NCBI GenBank assembly: GCA_037576195.1
Contig: CM075104.1
Coordinates: 3,416,775 to 3,480,774 of the forward strand
Length of the DNA: 64,000 bases
Source of the DNA: Phytoseiulus persimilis
Lineage: Eukaryota > Arthropoda > Arachnida > Mesostigmata > Phytoseiidae
Direction: 5' to 3'
Shown here: positions 49,101 to 60,262 of the stretch, one piece after another
How positions within the stretch are numbered: position 1 is the first letter of the stretch
Layout of the letters: the number at the start of each line of letters is the position of its first letter
The notes under the pieces: model-generated
The model's database searches: none
What the model was told of the DNA's origin: nothing
Seen by the model: the letters and a program-made list of their open reading frames with translations, nothing else
Position numbers and translations under genes: made by a program

Positions 49101-50092
49101 AGTTGTGGAGGTCGTGGTCACATCGTTGGCGATGGCCAAAGTTTCGGCTTCGGGCATACTCGGAAGAGTCGATTCATATTCAGCCTGTATCGTTATGCTG
49201 TTACCCGGTAACAGCAAAATCCGCCGCGGGCCAAGGAGCGGAACTCGCTCCCGCAGCGTTAATCATTTTATAGCCAGAGTCGCCCCCAGCTGTAACTTCC
49301 ATCATCACCGCTGGAAAGAATGGCCCGAGGAGATTGTCCGAATACGATGTACAAAGCTGCGAACATGTTTGATCCGTCGCGGCTGTACTGTAGGAGGAAG
49401 TCTTGCCTGTTGCTGCTCCAGCCGCGAATTCCCGAGCCGCGCTCCCTTTCCGAATCTCGACGAGGCGAGTCTTTGGCTCCGGGGAGAAACCACGAATGCA
49501 GCGGTCTGCAGTGGACCAAGGTACTCCACCGGAGGGCGGAATGTATAATCGATCCGGGGCAGAGCTGTCTCTTGGAAAGACATCGGCGTCTCGTGTGCTC
49601 CATACGGATTACTATTATAGATTGACTTTGAGGCAACTCAACGGCAATCATCCCGAAAGCCGTTGGAATCGTGATCGAGCGGCACATCGCATGGCTCGAA
49701 GCTATTCCGCGGCTCTGAAGGTTTCATCATCTGTGCATACTCTCGGTGCAATGAGACCGACGTTCTTCTCGGTGATGCGGTTATTAATGTGTCGTCTGAC
49801 GTAATTGATTGGAGTCGCTTGTCGTCCGACGAGAAAAGTATTATTATCATATTGCTGCGTGCGCCGATACTCCAACCTGTTGGTGCCCGACCGAAGAGCG
49901 AGCGATGCCCCCCCACCCGCGAACGCCTGCTGCGTGTAGGTGCACTCACTCGATTTGGAGAATCCACGGAGACGGAATCTCGGAACTTGTTTCAAGGGAA
50001 TGGATTCGGGAGCCAGGGAGATTTCGAAGAACGAAACGGATTGAGCCCGCCTCGTGATTCTGCGCGAGCTCGAATAACTACCTCGAGTCGAA
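46195..50092. other. About 3.9 kb without a supported gene
   Basis: Open frames up to 192 codons (48970-49548, valine-rich because of GTGGTGGT-like DNA) without splice or codon support. Contains the 19-nt palindrome at 49197-49215. Confidence 0.5.
49197..49215. repeat. Perfect 19-nt palindrome (9+1+9)
   Basis: GCTGTTACC and GGTAACAGC flank a single central C at 49206. The symmetry and size resemble a dimeric protein-binding site, but no factor is implied by the sequence alone. Confidence 0.92.
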
Positions 50093-50293
50093 ATGAAGCT
50101 CAGCGCCTGCTTCTACTACACGGACAGCCGGAGGAGGAACGAGATGGCGTCGCAGGGAAAAATTTCCGAGAAGAACGTCATTAAGAAGGGACATCGCTTC
50201 GTCCTGGCCGACATGGCCACCGGCCGGTCAAGAAAACGAGTCTTGACAGAGACGTCGTTTCAGTTTGCTCAAAATGAAGAGGAGAAGAAATAT
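50093..50293 (+). CDS. Best first-exon candidate, unknown product
   Basis: An ATG at 50093 (context TCGAAATGA) opens a frame in which 38 of the first 43 codons end in G or C, far above background and not matched by an open minus frame. The translation starts MKLSACFYYTDSRRRNEMAS and is lysine/arginine-rich, then continues through HRFVLADMATG into a basic and finally glutamate/lysine-rich stretch (AQNEEEKKY). A donor-like ATATA|GTGAGC at 50293/50294 could end the exon; without splicing the frame stops at 50362. The codon bias falls after about 50220, so the real donor may be nearer GGCCG|GTCAAG. No family recognised. Confidence 0.35.
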
Positions 50294-53200
50294 AGTGAGC
50301 GAAAGATATTAACGCCTCCATGGCTCTGTGTCGATTTCAATTTCCGTCATCTCCACTCTTAATGGAAACAGCGGCAGTGAGCGAGAAACTAATTTGTGTT
50401 CAACTTCCGAAAAGCAGGTCCGTTCGAGAACGCGGCGGGAGTACAAGCACGAACAGGAACTACACTCTGACCACGAATACATTATCGGAATATCGCCACG
50501 AGCTCGAGTCCCGTTCTCGTTCAGTTGGACTAGCAGGGAGAGAGTTCCATCGAGAGAATGAAACTCTCGCCTCGATTCGTCGCCCCCGACCACGGAGCCA
50601 GTGACCAGTAGAGTGGACAGAATGGAACAGTCGAAAACAACCGACTCGAAAACCAGAGTTCTGCATCGAGGAAACGGAAGTCTTTCGAGATTCGGAAGAA
50701 GACTGCGCCGAAGCGGTGAATCGCCGCCGAGGGAGCACTTCTCAAGGAGCCGCGGCCGCGCGGTATTCGGGGAGTTCAAGCTGACGATAAAAGGGAGTCC
50801 TGGATCAGCGAAAAACTACAGAGTTCACAGCTTTCCAGGTTTCTTTCATTGCTCCTGGAAGATTTGAGAGCCGTTCTCTCCCTCGACTCGAGAGTCTCGA
50901 ACGAGAATTCTTGAATGGAACGCAGCGAGGAGAAACATCGTTTTAGACGAGCTTGAGCCGTATGGTTTCCTGAAATGAATCTGCGCTCGAGTTTCACTGT
51001 TCGGCGACGACTGTGACATGTGAGAAGAGGCTGTAAGAGATTTCGGCGGGGCGGAGACGACTCTGTTCGCTTCCGGATCGCCGAACATCACGAATGTTAG
51101 AAAGCGGCACAGGAGGTTCCATTCATAAAATCGCCGGGCCCCTCGAACGAAACCAGAAACTCATGAGTGATATTTGTCCAATTCTGGTCATTTCGAACCA
51201 CACACAGCAGTTGCTCGAGCATCGTCGAACGGAGTGGCTCTAATTTAAATTTTTGTCTACCACCAAGGAAGTGCGTTGACAGCTCGGCGCTGTCACGAGT
51301 CCGCGGTTGGTGGAAGCCGTGCTGCTCGTAAGGGAACCGATTCGCAGTCATTCGAATCGCGTAGACCAGCTAACCGGTCTGACTCGGATATCTACAATGA
51401 CTCTATGAGTATGCTCCAAATGGTTTGAGCCCATGGAATTTCCCACGGTGAGTTCCCCTCGAGATCGAAAATGAGGACTTTGAGTGTCAAGGAATTATTC
51501 ACGAACAAGGTGAAACATTCATATGCGGAACATTGCCGCAGTTCTGAGATCAGGTGCCCGGTTACGAGCCGCGGAATCCTTGGTCTGAACTTCCGCGGAA
51601 CCTCGATTCTCGTTCTGGTATACATATGTGAGGCCGACCGAGCTGGATATTTGAGCAACGAGGGTTCGAGCGCTGTGCAGTTCTCGCAGCGTTCCATTGC
51701 GGCTTACTGTGTTGATTGCCCCTCATTCCGTACTGGGTCCAGTCGGAAATAAGAGCTTCTGTGCTCCGCCGACCACAAACTCGTCCAGAGTCACCGTGAC
51801 CCATCGCAGCACTTGAAGAGCGTGGTCATCATAGTTCCAACGTCCGGCGTCGCCTCGATCTGCATCCAGGTGCTAGGGAACCCGGGAATCCGAAATCGTC
51901 GAACTACGAGAAGTACTACTACAAAACCCACTACATCGGCCGACGGCTGATGAGGGAGCTCCCATCGTTGGCCGACTTGAGGCGGTTGAATGAATGAATC
52001 GGTTTCGGCCTAAAGAACCAGGGACCCGGCCCCACCTTCCGATGCAACCCCAGAACCATTTCAAGAGTTCTGGATCCAAACTACAGTGATACTGAAGTCA
52101 CTAAGATACATGAGTCTGGGTTCCTTACCAGTACCGGGTTCCTTTTGAGCGTCGAATGCGATCAAGCGTCCTGAGAGTCAAACTCGAACATTATCCCACC
52201 GCTGCGAGAAGGCTCTGTCTGACAGCCGACGGGAAAACGAGCACGGAACCGGTGGCACCGCACGGGCATTTTTGTTGTCGCGCGCGACTCGTAGCTCTGA
52301 AAAGGTTCTCAAAGTCGAGGTGGTATCGAGCGGAATCGTCCTGGTGTGCTACTAACCCGACTGTTCCCTCCCAGTCTGTGAATCGCTCCTCTCCCTATCG
52401 ATTCGGGAATCGAGGAGAACCTCCACAGGGAGGTTTCAGTCTTGGAATGAGTCGCGAAAAGCTGCTGATCTCGTTTTTCTCACGGTCCTTTGCGGTTGTC
52501 AGGCTCTGAGGGAATCACCGCACGGTGCACCCGTCCTAAAAATCGGGCACTCGCAGCGCCGGAGCCGCTCCAAAGTACAACGAACCCGCTGACAGCGAAT
52601 GTCGGATACGTTTTTGTGTCGCAACCCGGCGTTGGTGAACTTTCGAGCAGGAATTCCCTCCCCGTCGTGATATGAACGAAGCGGCGCGCATCTTGCATGC
52701 AAAGCTTGAGTCCATTATGTATTCCGTAGTGATGTTCCGTGTTGTCGACGGCTAACAGTCTCAAGACGTTACGCGTAGACACATCTGCAAACCCCATTAT
52801 ATTACCATTCACTCGTTATTCTCTCAGCTACAAGCAGCGGGCAAACTGCGTGGCTGCGGTGCCGCCTGGCTAACACGCGGAGCCAGGCAGATCCTAGACC
52901 GGTCGACTTTCCTCCCCTGGCCATTATGGAGATCACTCTCAGAGACACATCGAAGCCACCCAAAGATATCGGGAGGAGCGATGGCGGAAGAGAGAGTTAG
53001 CACCCGGGACTCGGCTGGCTCCTTGGAAGCACAGTTCCCCACCTGGTGCTGAAGGGAATTCTTCCCAGGACGGCGACGACAACCCAGGGGCTCCTCGTCG
53101 TGTGCTTTGTTCCTTCTCGCTCGCTCCACCAGACCTGTATTAACGCTAGAAGCGAGATTACATCGCAGCAGTGGAGTTGGCGGCCACCCCAGCGGCCGAG

Positions 53201-54786
53201 CTATCGTGCGAGAGAATTCGGTGCCAGTGCCCGCATTAGCTCAACCCTTACCTTTATTCAGCGGATTCGGCCGAGGAATGCAAAGTAAAACAATGAGGCT
53301 CCGATAGCCTGCGAGGAACGGGCCCGTCCCGGTCCCCCTCCGAGTCCACTGGGCTTCGGTGCTCGGATACTTGCGTTTCGATCATGCTATCTAGCTACGA
53401 TGTCGCGCTCTCTACGCCCTCAGGCCGACGTCCAAGATCCAGGCGGGAACTCGTCGACCCCGCCTCATGAAGAACAAACGCTCTCAGAATTCATTCCCAG
53501 ATTCCCTGCTGCTCGAGCTCAGCGCTGGTTAAGAGATAATTGGAACAGTTTGCATGGTTCCCATTCTCTTCGGCCGGAGGTCGGCGATAAATTTCCGTAG
53601 CCAAACTGAAACGCCCCTTGGGGGCACTTGCGGGGAGAGGCAAAAACGACGCGTAGCCCTGGTCCGGACACTTTCCGAACTCCCCCAGCCGCCATAACTG
53701 ATTGTGGTTCGAGCTCCAAATCCATCGCCAAGTCCTCTTAGAGTGTCCTGCGAACAAAGCTCACTCGGAGAACCAAACTTTGCCGGCTTCGATTCCTCTG
53801 CACGCCGCCGCGTTCGTGTAAGGTCGGTGAGGTCTCTCAAACCCCGGACCGAGGAGCAAGGCTATATATCTAAAGAGAAGTTTTCAGGAAGATTATTTTT
53901 ATAGCGGGTCACATGGCGTGTTCTCGGTCGAGAAGACAGGTGGACGACGAACCAGGAAAAATGTCCGCTTCTCAACTTCAGATCCTGCGTCCTCAGATCA
54001 GCCAAGCGCTACTGGAAGGATGTCCTATGAGACGCAATCGTCGTTAGGCTACGGAAAGGCCTGACGGATTTTCTGCCATGAGAAATGAATTATTCAACGT
54101 GATAGAAACCTCCAACCTCAAAGGAAGCGGAAAAAGTGATTTATGGCCCTGAAAAACGGGACCGTCTGCTCGGTGGACATCGAGCGTTGCGGGCATCGCT
54201 TCCCACCCCTCAGCTGTCCACCCCGCATCGTGATGTCTTGATTGCGGTCGTCGCGATAACGGAGTCGAAACGCGAAATTCGTCTAACTTTTTCCCCGCCC
54301 GCGCTGGAAGGAGGGGGGAGAGTCTCTGTCCAAAAGAGGATCCGATTGGTCGGGGATGGCTCATCAAAAACTTTGAACCGCAACACGACAAGAATTTCTA
54401 TCGAACGTGAGTGGACTCTGGAGCTATTGACGAACTGTGCTTCATTTCCTTCCCCCTCCCCCGCCCTCATCCCTCGTCTCGCTCGCCCTCTCGTTCGTTC
54501 GTTCGCTAATTCCCGCGCATGATTCCACTCCCGATCCGTGCTTCTGAAGTTTCTTTGAAGCCCTGCCGTACCGCATTCCGCCGTCCAAACGATTGGTATT
54601 TGCGCAGCCGCTCGCAAACGTTTGCTCATCAAGTTCTCACGGCTATGATGACTCGCTACGACTCGATGGAAAATTCTCATTAATCATGAAGGACAGAGCA
54701 ACAACTCGTTGTCGCTGCCATGTCTCCCATCATGTCGCGCGTTTGAGCCCTGAATTGATGCACGAAGTAGTTAGCATTTGGAAGGA
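50294..54786. other. About 4.5 kb without a supported gene
   Basis: Overlapping frames up to 156 codons on both strands, and a GAAT repeat at 51988-51999. If the 50093 exon is real, its partners should lie here, but I could not find an acceptor with a matching open frame. Confidence 0.45.
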
Positions 54787-55158
54787 ATGATTCCATATCT
54801 CATGCAGAAGAGCGTGTCCAAGACCTGGCGCACTCACCGCCTTTGGACACCTCCGGTAGCTAACCCCGGCGCCGCTGGCCGGGCCGCCTGCACAGCAGAG
54901 ATGGGCATGATCCGGATTGAGCGATCCGATAGTAATTCCGACGAATCAAGACTCGAGTCCGCTCGCCGAGCTCCGAATCGGAATCTGCCCAGCACCTCTC
55001 CTTGGTGGATTTTGGCTGATACTGATCGCAGTTGTAGTTCCCAACGGGCGTTGATCCGGCTCCATTATTCAGGGGTATTCTTCGGGGTATTTCAATCCGA
55101 GCTTCACGAAGAGTGCTTGACCAACGAGAGAGATCTCGTGGCTCGTGGCCGAAACTAG
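54787..55158 (+). CDS. Candidate 123-residue plus-strand ORF, unknown product
   Basis: An ATG at 54787 opens 123 codons to TAG, with about 63 percent G/C third positions. The translation begins MIPYLMQKSVSKTWRTHRLW and is balanced, with an aromatic/hydrophobic patch late (SGVFFGVFQSE). It overlaps the 3' part of the minus-strand frame at 55069-55296, so the last 30 codons are contested. The first 90 codons have no comparable minus frame. No family recognised. Confidence 0.2.
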   Translation: MIPYLMQKSVSKTWRTHRLWTPPVANPGAAGRAACTAEMGMIRIERSDSNSDESRLESARRAPNRNLPSTSPWWILADTDRSCSSQRALIRLHYSGVFFGVFQSELHEECLTNERDLVARGRN

Positions 55159-55296
55159 ATTCATCTGCCCCAGTTCGGAGGGAATTGTTTCGAGTTTTTC
55201 CTCGTTCGAACTGTGATTTGCTTTCACCCCGGTATGATCATACTTCTTGGGGTCCATGGGGGTGATCCTGGTGTCGATTTGGGAATGCTTGATCAC
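55069..55296 (-). CDS. Possible C-terminal coding segment on the minus strand
   Basis: This minus frame is open to TGA at 55069-55071, starting after a TAA at about 55313. About 63 percent of codons end in G/C. The translation is strikingly balanced and low in arginine (DTRITPMDPKKYDHTGVKAN, ELGQMNLVSATSHEISLVGQ) and ends KLGLKYPEEYP. It probably needs an upstream exon: a GTGAGT at 55341-55336 could be the donor of a 45-nt intron, which is unusually short. It lies just downstream of the two-exon model at 55343-55925. No family recognised. Confidence 0.25.
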   Translation of the reverse strand: MIKHSQIDTRITPMDPKKYDHTGVKANHSSNEEKLETIPSELGQMNLVSATSHEISLVGQALFVKLGLKYPEEYP

Positions 55297-55342
55297 CTCC
55301 GTGGACCACCGGAGTTATGGTCAACTCGATTTCAGACTCACG

Positions 55343-55443
55343 TCAATAGACTTCCAGGAACATGGTCGGATCGACCTCGGAGGAGCTTCCATTCCCCCCA
55401 AAAACCAGGGTCAGATCGAGCACGGGATCACGTCGATGCGAGC
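55343..55443 (-). CDS. Second exon of a minus-strand two-exon model
   Basis: It starts after the acceptor TTATCATACTTCTAG and is open in one phase only, ending in TGA at 55345-55343. About two thirds of codons end in G/C. The phase fits exactly the one-base overhang left by the upstream exon (55671-55925), joined across a 227-nt GT-AG intron. The C-terminus reads DPVLDLTLVFGGNGSSSEVD and then a short hydrophobic tail. A plus-strand frame (55247-55447) also reads well here, so the strand is not certain. Confidence 0.25.
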
Positions 55444-55670
55444 CTAGAAGTATGATAAGACCGAGGCGAAATCATCATCGAGGAGCGGTCACAACGAGGG
55501 AAAAGTGAGATCCGAAGGAGGCGGGAATTGAATCCCTACTGCTCCCCACGCAAACAAACGTTTACGAAATGGGAAGGTCGGTCATACGAAAGGTACTTTC
55601 CTCGAGCAGGTCCACAGGAACCTGTCCTGAATACTCAAATCTCCCCAAAAAAGTGATACGCTCGACCTAC

Positions 55671-55925
55671 CCCCTCCGTATCCACATGCGCATTCGAATC
55701 GGATTTCCCACGTTGACACCAGAGCAGCTTCACAGGCCTTGATCCCGAAGTGAGTCTTGGTCTTCGCGTCCAATGGGGTCTGAGTGCCCTCCGGCAACTT
55801 CCCGGGCTCTTCCACCAGTTCCATTAGGTTCGGACGCATTTGGACTCGCAGCAGCCGACGATGAACCGTTTTCGAGATCGAGGGCAAGAAACAGACTCCA
55901 CGATCGTACTTTCTTTGACTTACCA
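55671..55925 (-). CDS. First recognisable exon of a minus-strand two-exon model
   Basis: It begins after an acceptor-like ACTATCCTAG and ends at GGGG|GTAGGT. About 71 percent of the clearly coding codons end in G/C. The translation is balanced (SISKTVHRRLLRVQMRPNLM, then ELVEEPGKLPEGTQTPLDAK, then THFGIKACEAALVSTWE) with a cysteine pair near its end (FECACGYGG). It joins in phase to the exon at 55343-55443. An upstream exon and the start codon were not found. No family recognised. Confidence 0.3.
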
Positions 55926-56020
55926 CTAGGATAGTTGCTCAAAGTAACTGGAACTAGAATATGACTATATCGCAGAAAATCGGTGAAGGGGAGTCGCATT
56001 CTGTCGCAGTGTTCGGGTTT

Positions 56021-56054
56021 AGAGAGAGCGAGAGAGAGGAAGAGAGAGAGAGAG
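56021..56054. repeat. Interrupted GA-rich microsatellite
   Basis: AGAGAGAGCG followed by further AG units with two short interruptions. Confidence 0.95.
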
Positions 56055-56727
56055 CATCTTGTCTCTGCGGTAGCACTCGCGGGGAGAAGCACTCGTCACT
56101 GAATTTGCCACTGATTCGAAACTCGAGGACTACGGCGGTAAGCTTGAGTTGAGCTCCTGAAGGCATCTTTCAATTCCTCATCTCGCCACTTCCGCCGTCA
56201 AATCCGCTGTAGCTGACGCCTCACCTTACTCGAGTTAGATGATTTCCCGGTCCGTTTTCCTTCTCTCCTTGGAAGTTGAGTCCGATGGCGCCCGCTCGCC
56301 CGGGGACTTGTGCCCGATCGGCTACCGTGTGCCAAATGAGATTGTTGCTCAGACCTAGCCTTGACGTTGATACGATTACTTCTTCTGACTGCTTTTCTTA
56401 CAACTCTCGCTCTCGGAACTGTCCAAGTCTTCCGGGGAGCGGTTTGTGTCCAGCCCCTCTTCGAGAGGAGTCAAATGGACCAACCAGCCGTTCGGCAGAC
56501 GGGACAGCCAGACGAAGGAGGTATTAAAAGTTGAGCGATTTCAATGAGCAGCACAACAGGACGACAGAAGCCACATCTCCGTGAAGTCGCTTGACACAGC
56601 CATCCATCCAACCGAGCACCCAATGAGGCAGAACCTCAGAAAGCGAGAAGAGTTCGATTACCCGACTACATCACACCACAAATATCCGCTTCAGTTTCCT
56701 GTTCCTCGATCGAGCCGCTGCGGTGAG

Positions 56728-56738
56728 CCCCCCCCCCC
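56728..56738. repeat. Poly-C run of 11
   Basis: Eleven consecutive C. Confidence 0.97.
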
Positions 56739-57599
56739 AGAAGTTTTATTATGCGGGTGCCGGCAAGAATATCCCTCGACTGACGCAGAACTCGAGAGAT
56801 AGACGAACAGACGTCACCTCAGGAGGAGACGCCCGCGACAGAAGAGCGCCAACAACGGAATTCCTTTGAATAGATTTTCAATATACGACAATGGCTTCCG
56901 CATCCCCGTCACTCGCGATCTCGGCTTGCAACTTGCTTAACATTTGGCTTTCCTCCCGCCACGCTCGGTCGAAGGCGCCAGAGGAATGGTGGCGAAGACG
57001 GGCAGGCAGGCAAGCGGCTGGTTCCGACGACCAGGAAGCGAGCGGAGAGGCGAGCCGCCCTCTTCAAGGATGTTTGACAGGAAATCTCATTTCGATGGAG
57101 AAACCTCGAGAGGGCTCCGTCGAACCTCTTCTTGAACGTCCTGTCAAAAATGGGACTCTTTTTCTACCCTCCTCATTTCTCCGGGGCTCGTGATCATCAT
57201 CGTTTCGCCCCTGCATCCTTCGACTCTCAGACGTCTTTGATCGAATGCTCGCGAGAGGAATCTCTGCTCTCTGTTCATACTTTCGTTTCTCTCAAACTGA
57301 AGGAGCGAAACGTGGCTCACGGAAGCCGCAGAAAAACTCGCCGCAAGGCTGTCAACGAATGTTCTTCTGTGTTGCTCGCACCATGAAGCATGAGTGGCGC
57401 TATAGTCGTTCGGCGGCCAACCGATGAATGCCTACGAATTCGGGCTGCCCTCGATTTTCTATTCCGCGCTCGCATCGCGGCGAGCGCAATGGAACAAGAG
57501 AGGTCATTACACGTATTATGGACACTCATAAGAACCTCCGGTGGAGACCGTCGGTAATCTTCTCGTGCCACTCTGGCCAGATGCGTTATAAATGGAACG

Positions 57600-57654
57600 G
57601 GCGACCGCTTGTTGTCCGGTCGCCAGCTTAGCCTCTCGCCGCTAAGTTAGCGGC
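57600..57654. repeat. Two adjacent perfect GC-rich inverted repeats
   Basis: GGCGACCG (57600-57607) pairs with CGGTCGCC (57617-57624) around a 9-nt loop. Thirteen bases later GCCGCTAA (57638-57645) and TTAGCGGC (57647-57654) form an 8+1+8 palindrome. GCTTAGC (57626-57632) can instead pair with part of the second repeat, so two alternative folds are possible. Function unknown. Confidence 0.9.
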
Positions 57655-60249
57655 CGACTGATAACACTGTATATCTTGAATTCATTATAGGTTTCGCCTA
57701 ATTCCTCCCAAGCGAGCGTGGCTGTTGCTGTCGGTGCCCTCGCAGCTCCGGAAAGTAGGAGAGCTTTGCTTCAGCGAGCTTTCAAGGACGCAGGCTGACA
57801 AGTTCGAGCTTGACAAACTCGACAAACTTTCCCTCAAAAGTGGAAGGAATGCCAACCGTTGAGCCTCCTCTCAGAGGAGTTCACATCGTGCTGATCGTGG
57901 TGGCTCCGCGCCCTCTTTGTGTCATTCATATTTCTGCTGTGCGCTCAGTTGGCACAAGTCTCGCTCACGTTAGGAGCGGTGACCAACAGACTGGGTTCCG
58001 CATCGCACGCACGTGATCCCGTAAAATTCGGCGATTCTCTCGCCGATATCCTCGATCAGATCGACCGAACTCCCCACCCCCACGTACGTTCATCTACCGA
58101 CGAGGAACTTTGCTGGAACCTTCCGAGAGGTAGTTCAGAAGCATTTTGACAACAGGTTGTGCCCGTGTCGCATGCGCTCTCGTATTTTCTAATTTTCGTC
58201 TTCAGCGCTCGGGCTCCCGGAACGTTCCGTCACCATAATGGTCCGAGTAGGCTGACTGGCCGGCCCGAACTTTCGAGCTGTACGTTTGGTGCCATACTGA
58301 CAACGCGAGAGATTCACTACAGCTGGGGCCTGAGCACTCTCCCGAAAAGAAAGGGAACCATGGAAACCCCTCCTGAGCTGAGAGCAGAAGGGGTCGATTG
58401 GCAGGAGCGCTAGCAAGCGGTGTGTCGGGGGCCGTCAATGTACCTTCGCCTTACCGGTCGCATCATCCGATTTGGAACTACATCAAGGAGTTCGTCCTGG
58501 ATCTCATCTGCCGCTGAGAACCGTGCGAAACCAGTTCATCCGTGAATAGGCGCCCATTCCACAGCACCCAGCCGATTCCGAAGATTGGAAAAAAAAACAC
58601 GAAGTTCTCTCGGAGCGTGACACTCTGAACAGCTGAACGAAACCCCCGCCGAACAGGAGGTAGTCTTCCCGAGTTCTGAAGCGGTCCATACTGCTGTGCT
58701 GTCGAGAACTCGTCGCAGTATGTTCCATTTCAAGAGGAAGTCCACCCTGAACTGAATCTGATGATATTTTATCTATTATGGCGGTGGATCATGCGTAACT
58801 CCGGACGAACTGTATATTTTCCGCTCCTACTCTGCCCCTTGTTTTTATTGAGATCTCGAGTGTCTTTGAAGCCATGATATCAGATTCTCGTCGTATCGAC
58901 CGACGACGCTGATGCTCAACGAGCCTGCACACCCCGTCTGCTCACACGGTTGGGTGACCGAACGACCGACCGCCGGCGTGTTTGCTCCCCGAAGACTTCC
59001 TCCGATTCTTTCCCGACTCTCTTCGATTCCTTTCGACTCCCTCACATCTTTCCGATTCACTCCCTTCGTCCACTCTTTGGCTGTTGTTTCGCCATCAGCG
59101 ATGCCAACAAGTGTCAAAAACCTAAATAATCTATCGGATATCGCGACATCCTGGGTCCGTCAAGGCTGCGAGGAGGCGGAATGAGGAGACTTTCCTTCGT
59201 TGCCGACCGTCAGTATGTTAAGAAGTTTCATAGCTCGTCTTTCGGCCCTCTAACGTGAGGCCCTCATGCAGCTTCCAGAAAGTGACGTGTTTTTGAAACC
59301 AGGAGAGTAGCCGAAAGGCAGTTGGCAGACGCAAAAACCTCTCGCACGTGCAAGCCGGGATAGATATTTCTTCTAGCAGCTGTTTGTCCACAGTCCGGGC
59401 GAACGGTGGTTTTTTTGTCTCATGGTAGCTCTATCTGACGGACTCAGCAACCTGGCAGCCCAAGAACAGAACGAGCGAATGCCGGCTGAGGAAACGACTT
59501 TCCTGAATGTGGAAACCTCTCCTCACCAAGTTGCCTAGACCCGCACACACTCGCGTAACGGCCAGACTCACGAGGTAGCGCACCCCCGCCGCCCTCCTCG
59601 GCTCCTTCCACTCGAGGTGCATGTCTTGCTTTCTCTTTTTTTCTGCTTCTACCGAAAGAGCAAAGTTTCCCTCCAAAGAATTGTTTGAGCAAGCCGGCCG
59701 AAATTGTTTTGCTGCTAACGACAGTCTCAGCGAAAAACTTCTCGTGTTCTTCTTTTTTTTTTCTCTAGATTCTGTATGTAAAAGCGCTTTCTCGTTTCTG
59801 ATGCATGGCTCCGGGTTCGGGATCGAAAATGCGCAGAACCCCTCCCTCCGTAGTTTCCGGGACAGCACCTACTTTCTCCGCCCATCCCACACCGACTCCT
59901 GGGGCAGCGGAAGCCTTTTGCGAATCTGACTCTGATCTCACAAACAGACGCGTCCTCGTGAGTCTCGCTCTTGCTTGCTTCTCCGTTCCGAGGGTCCCCA
60001 CGACGGGACAAATCCCTGACACACTGTACCTGGAGCGAACTGTGGCTCTGGCGTCAGGGAAAGCCCCGGAGCTTCTTTCTCGGCTTCCGAAACAACGATT
60101 GACCTGGATCGCAAACCAGAAACGTGATTGCGGGATAGAATCTAGGCAGTCGTGGGCTCCCTACAGCACGGACGCGTCTCGCGACCTTTAACTGCTTTGA
60201 TCATCCGTGTTCTGATGCGTTCATCACGAAATATTCCGCGACACACGCG

Positions 60250-60262
60250 AAAAAAAAAAAAA
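60250..60262. repeat. Poly-A run of 13
   Basis: Thirteen A followed by TAAATGG. No target-site duplication or retrocopy body was recognised upstream. Confidence 0.95.

Noticed and set aside
60250-60262. Poly-A run as the tail of a retrocopy or SINE
   Set aside because: No recognisable body upstream and no flanking direct repeat.
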